DNA of 25,630 bases from NCBI GenBank assembly GCA_028281485.1, contig JANQJT010000283.1, positions 1-25,630 of the forward strand, written 5' to 3'. The notes below the pieces were generated by a model, which made no database searches, had not been told where the DNA came from, and saw only the letters and a program-made list of their open reading frames with translations. Position 1 is the first letter of the stretch; each line of letters opens with the position of its first letter. The position numbers and the translations under genes were made by a program. The DNA is from Phycisphaeraceae bacterium (lineage in GTDB: Bacteria > Planctomycetota > Phycisphaerae > Phycisphaerales > Zrk34). Below, one piece after another: positions 14,646-21,641 of this stretch.

Positions 14646-17057
14646 TTAGCCCTCGTGGATGTCGGGTTCGTTGGTGTGGACGGAGCTGCCGGCGACCTCG
14701 CGGGCGAGCGGTCCGAATCGGGAGGAGGTGATGGTGTCGGCGGGGTCGGTGTGACCTTCGCGGGGGATGGAGCGGCGCGACATCATGGAGGCGGAGTAGG
14801 ACGAGCGGTTGAAGTCGGGCTCGTCGGCGCGGTTGAAGACGATGCCGAGGACGTTGGCACCGATGGAGTTGAGGAAGCCGATGGCGTTGTCGGCGTCGGG
14901 TCGGTGTTCGCCGCGTGAGACGACGGTGACGACCTTGTCTGCGCCGGCGCAGACCATGGAGGACTCGACGGAGCCGGGCACGGGGCCGGTGTCGACGAGG
15001 ATGATGTCGAACTGATCGCGCGCGGCGGCGAAGACGCGCTGCATGGACTCGGGCGCGACGCGTGACATGTCGTCGGCCTTGGCGCCGCCGACGGGGAGGA
15101 TGAACAGGTTGTCGACCTCGGTGCGCGAGACGCACTCGTCGAGCGGTTCGCCGTCGAGGGCGTCGAGGAAGCCGACCTTGGCCTGGTCCTGGAGGGAGAG
15201 GGATTCGGCGAGCTGTTGTTCGGTGACGAAGCCGAGTGAGACGACGGTCTCACCGATGAGCTTGCCGGTGACCTGGCTGATGCGCAGGGCCTCGTCGAGC
15301 TGTTCGTCGTTGATCAGGCCGGCCCGGACGAGGACCTGGCCGATCTGGCGTCGGATGATGACCTCGAGACGACGGGACAGGCCGCCGCCGGCGAGGTCGG
15401 AGTCGATGAGGAGCGTGCGTGAGCCGGCCGCGGCGAAGGACAGGCCGATGGCGAGTGTGAGGGAGGTCTTGCCGGTGCCCGAGGCGGGGCTGGTGACGGC
15501 GAAGATCTCGGAGCGGTTCTCGCGAACGCCGAGCTGGAGCATGGCGCGGATGTGGTGGACGCAGTAGCCGGTGATGGTGGCGCGTTCGGGGTCGTCGAAG
15601 TCCTCGGGCAGGTAGGGGAGGATGCCGAGGAGGCGCAGGCCCTTCATGTAGAGCTGCGCGTCGTCGGAGTGACGCAGTCGCTTGTCGAAGAAACCGATGA
15701 CGATGAAGACGCCGAATCCCATGCAGAAGCCAAGGAACGCGCCGATGACGGTTTTCTTCTTGCGGTCGTCGGCGTTGAAGGGCTTGTGTCGGAGCTGGCC
15801 GCGATCGTTGACGTGGATACGACCGGAGCCGGACTCGATGTTGAGCTGATCGATACGCGTAACGGTGTCGTCGAGGAGCTTGGAGACGGTGTCGGCCTCG
15901 GACTTGAGGCGTTGGATCTCGGTGTTCTTGTTGCCGAGTGCGACGGTGTCGGCGTCGTATTTGTCGCGGAGCTGACGGAGAGACTCGATGCGCGTGCGGA
16001 GGGCGGCGATGCCGCGGTTCTCGATGACGACGCGGGGGTCGTTCTCGTCGTCTTGTTCCTGCGCGGCCATGTAGCGATCGAAGTATTCCTGGATCTGGCT
16101 GTTGACCAGTTCGAGGTGCGCGTTGGCTTCGATGACCTCGTGGTGGCCGGGGCCGAACTTGAGCTCGAGGACGGCGATGGCCTGCTCGATGCTGGTGCGG
16201 CGGTCGATGAGCGACTGCATGCGGCGGTCGGACATGGCGATGGTCTTGGGGGTGATCTCGCCTTCTTCGTTTTCTGCGCTGGCGGCGAGGATGTCGTCGG
16301 CCTCGGCGAGCGCGAGCTCGTGTTCGTAGAGGCGGGCCTTGATGTCCTGAAGGCGGGCGAGGGAGTCGGCGTGCATGCTGGTCAGGTCGGTGCTGCCGAC
16401 CTCTTTACCGATCTCGAGGATCTGGTCGTTGAGCTGGTTGAGCTGATTGGTGAGTGTGGCGCGGCGTTCTTCGAGGACCTGGAGCTTGCGTGCGTCGTCC
16501 TTGACGTCCTGCTCGCCGTACAAACGCAGGTAGGCGCCGAGCAGGGCCTGGGTGGCGACGAAGGCGGCCTGGGGGTCGGTGTCGGAGTAGGAGATGTAGA
16601 AGCTCTTTGCGCCGCCCTTGAAGATGGCCATGGACTTGATGAACTTGGCCTCGGCCTCGGGGCTGTTGCCGCGGTTGAAGGCGACCCACTTGGAGTCTTC
16701 CATGGCCAGGCGGATGACGCGGCGTGAACGGATCTGGTCGATCTGCTGACCGATGAAGTCGTTGACGCCGGCCATGTAACCGGTGTCTTCGGTGTCGTAC
16801 ATGACCTTTTCGATGTTGAACCTGACCTGGATGTGCGCCTGCGAGCGGTACTTGAGCTCGACGGAGCGCCAGCCGAGGAACGCGCCGCCGACGGCGAGGA
16901 GGATGGCGAGGACGATGGCGAAGGGGTAGCGTCCGCGCAGCAGCGCGTGGAGTCGGCGCAGCGGGTGCGTGGTGTGGCGCTCATCGGTTTCGGGCATGGG
17001 CTCGATGAGGGCCAGGTCGCGTGAGATGATTTCGTCGTTGGGGTTCATCTGATTCAT
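14646..17057 (-). CDS. Wzc-like polysaccharide co-polymerase with BY-kinase domain and inserted MshEN-like domain
   Basis: An 803-residue inner-membrane protein. TM1 (45-63) and TM2 (438-457) enclose a Wzz-type region with long coiled coils (about 180-250, 280-330, 345-405). The cytoplasmic ATPase has Walker A SPASGTGKTS (523-532, Lys530), Walker A' LLIDSDLAGG (549-558) and Walker B IILVDTGPV (685-693). Between A' and B is an extra 55-residue segment (569-623) made of two repeats like the GspE/MshE N-terminal domain. The C-terminus has a single Tyr (754), not the Tyr cluster of Wzc. The start is ATG 17057, whose ATGA overlaps the EpsI stop; the longer open frame to 17447 runs inside epsI. Family role: sets chain length and couples polymerisation to export. 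Kinase activity on its own tail is doubtful. Confidence 0.9.
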   Translation of the reverse strand: MNQMNPNDEIISRDLALIEPMPETDERHTTHPLRRLHALLRGRYPFAIVLAILLAVGGAFLGWRSVELKYRSQAHIQVRFNIEKVMYDTEDTGYMAGVNDFIGQQIDQIRSRRVIRLAMEDSKWVAFNRGNSPEAEAKFIKSMAIFKGGAKSFYISYSDTDPQAAFVATQALLGAYLRLYGEQDVKDDARKLQVLEERRATLTNQLNQLNDQILEIGKEVGSTDLTSMHADSLARLQDIKARLYEHELALAEADDILAASAENEEGEITPKTIAMSDRRMQSLIDRRTSIEQAIAVLELKFGPGHHEVIEANAHLELVNSQIQEYFDRYMAAQEQDDENDPRVVIENRGIAALRTRIESLRQLRDKYDADTVALGNKNTEIQRLKSEADTVSKLLDDTVTRIDQLNIESGSGRIHVNDRGQLRHKPFNADDRKKKTVIGAFLGFCMGFGVFIVIGFFDKRLRHSDDAQLYMKGLRLLGILPYLPEDFDDPERATITGYCVHHIRAMLQLGVRENRSEIFAVTSPASGTGKTSLTLAIGLSFAAAGSRTLLIDSDLAGGGLSRRLEVIIRRQIGQVLVRAGLINDEQLDEALRISQVTGKLIGETVVSLGFVTEQQLAESLSLQDQAKVGFLDALDGEPLDECVSRTEVDNLFILPVGGAKADDMSRVAPESMQRVFAAARDQFDIILVDTGPVPGSVESSMVCAGADKVVTVVSRGEHRPDADNAIGFLNSIGANVLGIVFNRADEPDFNRSSYSASMMSRRSIPREGHTDPADTITSSRFGPLAREVAGSSVHTNEPDIHEG

Positions 17058-17803
17058 CGGGGTATTCCTGCTTGGACGGCTGCGATGGCGGGATAGGCCT
17101 CGGTAAGGAAGTCCTGGACGATGCTTTGGCGTTCGTCGGCATCGAGCCGTGTGCCGTGGAAGACGATCTGGATCTGGCCGACGCCGTAGACACGGCCGTT
17201 GTGTAATTCGGCGAACTCGGTCAGTTCGTCGTTGTTGGTGGCAAAGGTTCCGTCGGGGAAGATGAGGACATTGGAGACGTGCATGCGCTGGAGCGTGAAG
17301 GTCTGGGCGCTGCCGAGGACCGCGCTGTTGCGGAGGGTTTGCTTGCGCCGGAAGTCGTAGTCCATGCCGCGGATGGTGACGCGATCGGCGAGCCAGGTGC
17401 GCGGCGTGCTCCGAGACGGGGAGTGGCTGTTGTCCCGTAGTTTCCATCCCTGGCCGGGGTAGCAGATGGGTGGGTAGTGGCCACGCATGTGGCGGGCGTC
17501 TTTGGTGTGGTAGAACAGGAACTCGAGGCGTGCGCCGGTGGTGGTGTTGGTGTAGGTGCGGCTGACCATGGCGTTGGCCTTGAGCAGCTGCTCGGCGCCG
17601 GCGTCGGTGGGGTTGTCGGTGTCGGGCGCCTGCCAGCCACCGACGGTGCGGGGGAAGCGATTGATCATCTGCTGGACCTCGTCGTGATAGGCCAGGACGT
17701 GTGGGTCGTCCGGCGAGACGTAGGACGCCTTGTGGGCCATGAGTCCGCCGGCGAGGGCGAGACAGGCCAGGGCGGGCCAGAATGTGGTGATCAGTCGGTT
17801 CAT
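17054..17803 (-). CDS. epsI: EpsI-type exosortase-associated protein
   Basis: A 249-residue protein with an N-terminal hydrophobic segment (about 7-23) as signal or anchor and a periplasmic EpsI domain. The family hallmark GHYPPICYPGQGW (108-120) holds His109, Pro-Pro and Cys114; an earlier FPRTVGGWQ (50-58) also fits. EpsI is fused to, or encoded right after, exosortase in many genomes and is thought to assist the sorting reaction; its exact chemistry is not established. The start at ATG 17803 is 7 bases after the exosortase stop, and its stop overlaps the Wzc-like start by ATGA, so the three genes are translationally linked. Confidence 0.9.
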   Translation of the reverse strand: MNRLITTFWPALACLALAGGLMAHKASYVSPDDPHVLAYHDEVQQMINRFPRTVGGWQAPDTDNPTDAGAEQLLKANAMVSRTYTNTTTGARLEFLFYHTKDARHMRGHYPPICYPGQGWKLRDNSHSPSRSTPRTWLADRVTIRGMDYDFRRKQTLRNSAVLGSAQTFTLQRMHVSNVLIFPDGTFATNNDELTEFAELHNGRVYGVGQIQIVFHGTRLDADERQSIVQDFLTEAYPAIAAVQAGIPR

Positions 17804-17810
17804 GTTCGTG

Positions 17811-18767
17811 TCAATCGTATGCCAGTCGGTATTGGGTGATCGGGAGCATGGCCCAGCGGAGGACGTAGACGATGGCCATGAGCACGGCGAAGGCGAGGAC
17901 GATGGTGAGCCAGCCGCTGAGGTCGTGGTAGAACTGCCCGACCTCGTTGTGTGCGTACTGCTTGATGAGGCCGATCTGGTGAGACAGGTCGTAGAGGGCG
18001 TAGAGGCCGCGGTAGACGAGAGAGTCTTCGGGCTGACCGTAGACCCAGACGGTGGAGATGATGCGGGGGATGTTGATCAGCAATACGGTGATGGGCGAGG
18101 CGGCGAGGATGATGAGGCGGACGTAGTTGCGCAGGGGCGTGCTGAATGCGAAGGCGTAGGAGACGAGGACGATGGTGAAGACGCCGCGCATGCCGTTGCA
18201 GGCCTCGGAGACGTTGAGGGGCTGTCCGTTGATGGTCAGGAGCGTGCCGTTGCGTGTGACGTTGGAGCCGAAGAGGACCATGAGTTCCTCGGTGGTGGCC
18301 GAGGCGACGTTCTGGAGGTTTCGGGCGAGCGCGCCGCGGATCTCGGCGGGCACGGGCAGGAGGAACAGGAGGACGACGAAGACGGGCAGGAACCTGAACA
18401 GCACGTCGCGACCGACGATGGACAGCAGGCATCCGATGACGACCATGAGCGCCCCGCCGTGCCAGAAGATATCCATGGCGTGGTCGTAACCGACGGTGGT
18501 GGTGATGCCGCCGAGCAGGACGAGGATCGGGCCGAGGGCCTGGCCGACGGGTCGGCACTGACGCCAGCGTGCGCGTCGGATGTACAGCAGCCAGGGCGCG
18601 ATGAGGAGGACGAGGACGATGTGGCTGTTCTCGGGATCGTTGGTGGCGAGGTAGTAGATGTCGCGCCAGGCGTCGCGTGTGGCGATGAAGCCGACGAGGA
18701 CCATGAGTCCCGCGGCGGCGATGTGGCGGTTGGACCAGCCGTTGCGTTGCCAGGTGCGCAGAGCCAT
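17811..18767 (-). CDS. Exosortase (membrane transpeptidase-like sorting protease)
   Basis: A 318-residue multipass membrane protein with about eight helices. All three catalytic landmarks are present: Cys190 in SEACNGMRG, Arg235 in NIPRI and His281 in HDLSGW. The early loop NDPENSHIVLVLL (43-55) is also typical. Exosortases cut PEP-CTERM-like tails at the outer face of the inner membrane and are thought to transfer the protein to a surface anchor. Four candidate substrates lie in this window, three with VPLPA and one with VPEPA. Here the exosortase and EpsI are separate proteins. The start ATG 18767 comes 2 bases after the stop of the nucleotidyltransferase-like gene. The exosortase subtype cannot be set without profile searches. 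Confidence 0.95.
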   Translation of the reverse strand: MALRTWQRNGWSNRHIAAAGLMVLVGFIATRDAWRDIYYLATNDPENSHIVLVLLIAPWLLYIRRARWRQCRPVGQALGPILVLLGGITTTVGYDHAMDIFWHGGALMVVIGCLLSIVGRDVLFRFLPVFVVLLFLLPVPAEIRGALARNLQNVASATTEELMVLFGSNVTRNGTLLTINGQPLNVSEACNGMRGVFTIVLVSYAFAFSTPLRNYVRLIILAASPITVLLINIPRIISTVWVYGQPEDSLVYRGLYALYDLSHQIGLIKQYAHNEVGQFYHDLSGWLTIVLAFAVLMAIVYVLRWAMLPITQYRLAYD

Positions 18768-18769
18768 GG

Positions 18770-19732
18770 TCAGTTGCCCCTCGCTGTGTCGTCTTTGACG
18801 CCGACCATCTGGTCGACGACGGCGTCGCCGCGTTTGACGGTCTGTCCGCCGGGCACGAGGGAGTTGACGACGTTGGCGCCGCCGGCGACGTGTGCGCCGT
18901 GGAGGACGACGGAGTTGTGAACGCGTGCGTCGGGGGCGACGGTGGCGCCGGGCTCGATGATGTTGAAGCGTCGCTGCCAGGTCTCGGCGAACGCGTCGTG
19001 GATGTTGTCCTGTCCGGCGATTCGGCGGTGGTGGCGGCGCAGGGCGCCCAGGTAGTCGGTGACGTTGCGGATGGGCATGCCGCTGGGGGTGTCCAGGTCG
19101 AGGACCATGACCTTGTGCTTTTCTGAGATCTGGGGCAGGGCCTGTTCCTTGAGGTCGACGAAGCCGATGGGCGCAACCGAGCGGAGCGCGGCGCAGCGGA
19201 TGAGCATCATGCCCGAAGGCGTGCCGTCCTTGTGAGAGACGATGGCGATATCGGCGTTGCGCCGGCAGAGCGCGGCGACGAGATCGGCGAGGGGTTCGAG
19301 CAGGAGCTGGAGACCGTTGGCGACGAGGATGTAGTCGTCGTCGTGGTATTGTTCGGTGGCGTCGCGGAGCAGGCCGGCGGTGCCGCGGAGGGTGGCGGTG
19401 TCGGATTCGATGGCGACGGGGGCGGCGTCGGCGGGGCCGGTGACCGAGGGGGCGTGGCCGTCAGCGGAGACCATGACGCGTATCTGTAGTTGGGCACGAT
19501 CGATCTGCCGCGCGAATTGCTGGACCTGCTGTTGCCAGAAGGCCAGGAGCGTGGTGTTGTCATCGATGGGAAGATCGAGCGGAGAGCGATCGAGGTGGCG
19601 ATCGAAGGTGTTGGAGCGGACCGAGCCGGCCAGCAGGACGACGGCGCGCAGGCGGTCATGCAACAGCCGAACCCATTGCGCATCCATGGGCTGGGCGCGT
19701 TGTGAAGATCGCTGTTGATTGATTGCTTCCAT
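18770..19732 (-). CDS. Degenerate sugar nucleotidyltransferase with C-terminal left-handed beta-helix
   Basis: A 320-residue protein whose layout matches NDP-sugar pyrophosphorylases but whose active site looks decayed. RAVVLLAGSVRSN (29-41) stands where the family has LAGGxGTR; SPLDLPID (50-57) where it has KPLLPV; and YILVANGLQ (134-142) where it has the metal-binding NGD. TLRGTAGLLRDA (114-125) resembles the GTAGAL motif, and NVTDYLGAL (223-231) the end of the domain. Residues about 258-300 are hexapeptide beta-helix turns. It is probably a binding, structural or regulatory protein and not an active enzyme. I prefer ATG 19732 to the GTG at 19747, which lacks a ribosome site. It is the first gene of the exosortase operon, 2 bases before the exosortase. 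Confidence 0.7.
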   Translation of the reverse strand: MEAINQQRSSQRAQPMDAQWVRLLHDRLRAVVLLAGSVRSNTFDRHLDRSPLDLPIDDNTTLLAFWQQQVQQFARQIDRAQLQIRVMVSADGHAPSVTGPADAAPVAIESDTATLRGTAGLLRDATEQYHDDDYILVANGLQLLLEPLADLVAALCRRNADIAIVSHKDGTPSGMMLIRCAALRSVAPIGFVDLKEQALPQISEKHKVMVLDLDTPSGMPIRNVTDYLGALRRHHRRIAGQDNIHDAFAETWQRRFNIIEPGATVAPDARVHNSVVLHGAHVAGGANVVNSLVPGGQTVKRGDAVVDQMVGVKDDTARGN

Positions 19733-19902
19733 CACCTGCTTCCCCACCGATGACGGCGTGCCGGGGGCACACCGAGCGGCGCGATCACGTCGGACCGATC
19801 GGATCGATCCTCTATCATAGCGTCACCAAAGCGTTTATCGCGATTGCTAACCAACTCCCAACACGAGCGAATCCGGTGCCGATATGGGCCATCATCGGCA
19901 TT
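19733..19902. promoter_or_regulatory. Spacer between the two minus-strand operons
   Basis: This 170-base gap separates the WecG-type stop from the exosortase operon. A TATGAT (plus-strand ATCATA 19814-19819) could be a -10 site, but no good -35 is seen. An inverted repeat, TGCCGAT 19877-19883 with ATCGGCA 19894-19900, directly follows the WecG-type stop, but its T-run is on the plus strand. So both read-through from upstream and a separate promoter remain possible. Confidence 0.3.
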
Positions 19903-20709
19903 TTAACCGCCCCTCTGAGAGCGGAACCGCGACAGGAAGGCCGTCGTCAGCAGCCGCAGGGCGTACGGGATGCCCACTATGAGGTAACGACGGAACAGGC
20001 GCTTGGGTTCTTGCAGGAGTCTGAAAATCCATTCCAGACCGGTTTTCCGCATCCAGGCTGGGGCACGGGTGACGTGACCGGCGATGTAGCTGAAGCTGAT
20101 GCCGACGCCGATCCACCAAGCGGCCGGCAGGAGCGGTCTCAGCTGAGTTATCAGACGCTCCTGCTTGGGTGAGCCCAGGGCGACGTAGACGATATCGGGT
20201 TTGGATTCGGCGAGCCGTTGTTCGATCTGCTGCATCTGGGCTGGATCGTTTTCGAATCCCATCGGCGGGCAGTAGGTACCGGCGACGACGAGGCCGGGGC
20301 AGTCGTTCTTGAGTTTTTCGGCGGCCTGCTCGGCGACACCGGGCTCACCGCCGAGGAAAAAGATGCTGCGACGGTGTTGACCGGCGAGAACGGCCAGCGA
20401 GGTGACCATGGCCGACCCGGCGACGCGCTGGGGCAGCGGTGTGCCCTGGATGCGCGAGGCCCAGACGAGGGGCATGCCATCGGCGACGACGAGGTCGGCG
20501 GGCTGGCACAGCTGCTTATAAGAAGGATCGGTCTTGAGGCGGTGGAGGTGGTCGAGGTTGGCGGTGACGACCCAACCGCCCCGCCCGACAGCGATGGCCT
20601 GGATGATCCGCTGATTGGTCTGGTCTTCGGTGAGCACGTGGAAGTCGATGCCGTGCAGTGTGACGACCGGAGGCGCAGCGGATTCGGGTTGGATTGAGGC
20701 GGTGGTCAT
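19903..20709 (-). CDS. WecG/TagA/CpsF-family glycosyltransferase (GT26)
   Basis: A 268-residue membrane-associated glycosyltransferase. Family motifs are VVTANLDHLHRL (47-58, Asp53 the likely base), VVADGMPLVWASR (74-86), FFLGG (117-121), ALGSPKQE (177-184) and GVGISFSYIAG (201-211). The C-terminal appendage TRAPAWMRKTGLEWIFRLL (214-232), then RRYL, is the part that in TagA reaches the active site at the membrane. Relatives add ManNAc or ManNAcA to lipid-linked GlcNAc; the donor here is unknown. The start is ATG 20709, whose ATGA overlaps the GT2 stop; the longer open frame to 21207 lies inside the GT2 gene. It is the last gene of the second glycan operon. Confidence 0.9.
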   Translation of the reverse strand: MTTASIQPESAAPPVVTLHGIDFHVLTEDQTNQRIIQAIAVGRGGWVVTANLDHLHRLKTDPSYKQLCQPADLVVADGMPLVWASRIQGTPLPQRVAGSAMVTSLAVLAGQHRRSIFFLGGEPGVAEQAAEKLKNDCPGLVVAGTYCPPMGFENDPAQMQQIEQRLAESKPDIVYVALGSPKQERLITQLRPLLPAAWWIGVGISFSYIAGHVTRAPAWMRKTGLEWIFRLLQEPKRLFRRYLIVGIPYALRLLTTAFLSRFRSQRGG

Positions 20710-21641
20710 GCGGTCGTGGGGGGATTCCAGGCGGTTTGTTGCTGGGCGTTGAGTTGGGCGGTGGCGGCGGCCTTGCCTTTCAAGAGGCAGCGCCACTGGT
20801 ATCGCCGGAGGAACTTTCTGAAATCCAGATCGTCGTAGCGCGCGGGGCGCTGGAAGAGGCATCGGACGTAGCCCCACCACATGGCCAGGCCGCCGACGAT
20901 CAGGGGCGGGCGCGTCATGCGGAACAGGGCGCTGGCGGTCATGTAGGCCAGGCCGGTGCCCATGAAGTACTGTCCGAAGCCGTGTCGCATGCGTCCGGTC
21001 CACAGTCCCCTGTGGCTGGAGCCCATGGGCCGCAGGTGGGTGAAGCGGAGGTCGGGTTCGTCGTAGGAGGCGGCGATCCAGCCGAGCATGCGGCAGCGGT
21101 GGCCGTCGATGCCGTCCCACATGACCTGTCGGACAAATCCGCCGACCTGTTGGAAGCAGGCGGTGCGGTAGAACTTGGTCATGCCGACGGAGTTTTCGTC
21201 GCCGCATTTCTCGCTGACGAGCTCGCCGTCGATGGGCATGTAGGGCTTGCCGGAGCAGGTGCCGAGGCGCGGCTCGGCGTGCATCTTGTCCATGAGGGTC
21301 TCGAAGTAGCGCGGGGGCAGGTCGAGATCGAGGTCGAGCTTGCAGACGAAGTCGAAGTCGTCGGGGTTGATGGTTTCGTAGCCGGCGTAGAACGCTTCGA
21401 TGACACCGGGGCCGACCCTGCGTTTGCCGCGATCGGCGCGGGTGACGATGTGGACGTAGTCGTAACGCGCCGCCCAGTCGCGGAGGATGTCGGGTGTGGC
21501 GTCGGTCGAGCCGTCGTCGACGATGACCCAGCGCGTGGGGGGCTGAGACTGGGCGGTGACGGTCTCGAGTGTGCGGACCATGTAGTCGGCCTCGTCGCGG
21601 CAGGGGCTGATGAGGCAGTAGCGTCGGCCGGTCTGGGTCAC
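20706..21641 (-). CDS. Family 2 glycosyltransferase
   Basis: A 311-residue GT-A glycosyltransferase. The nucleotide-binding strand is VIVDDGSTDATP (39-50), the metal-binding strand KLDLDLDLPP (101-110), and WDGIDGHRCRM (175-185) fits the acceptor/catalytic-base region. A hydrophobic stretch near 247-262 may touch the membrane. I place the start at GTG 21641: its GTGA overlaps the AsnB stop and GGAG lies 7 bases upstream. The open frame continues to an ATG at 21782, but that part would lie inside the amidotransferase gene and has no family match. The role is to add one sugar to the lipid-linked repeat; donor and linkage are unknown. Confidence 0.87.
   Translation of the reverse strand: MTQTGRRYCLISPCRDEADYMVRTLETVTAQSQPPTRWVIVDDGSTDATPDILRDWAARYDYVHIVTRADRGKRRVGPGVIEAFYAGYETINPDDFDFVCKLDLDLDLPPRYFETLMDKMHAEPRLGTCSGKPYMPIDGELVSEKCGDENSVGMTKFYRTACFQQVGGFVRQVMWDGIDGHRCRMLGWIAASYDEPDLRFTHLRPMGSSHRGLWTGRMRHGFGQYFMGTGLAYMTASALFRMTRPPLIVGGLAMWWGYVRCLFQRPARYDDLDFRKFLRRYQWRCLLKGKAAATAQLNAQQQTAWNPPTTA

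Noticed and set aside
13168..15135. A long minus-strand open frame across the sugar transferase and Wzc-like genes
   Set aside because: Arg/His/Pro-rich out-of-frame translation that covers parts of two genes with clear domains.
17058..17447. N-terminal extension of the Wzc-like protein
   Set aside because: It lies in another frame of epsI, is Arg/His/Pro-rich, and the ATG at 17057 forms an ATGA overlap with a ribosome site upstream.
15552..17839. Several long plus-strand frames opposite the Wzc-like and EpsI genes
   Set aside because: Antisense shadows of low complexity; no recognisable domains or start signals.
19877..19904. Hairpin with T-run just after the WecG-type gene
   Set aside because: The T-run is on the plus strand, where no gene ends, so it is not a credible terminator for the minus-strand operon.
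20710..21207. N-terminal extension of the WecG-type protein
   Set aside because: Arg-rich shadow within the GT2 gene; the family N-terminus begins right after ATG 20709.
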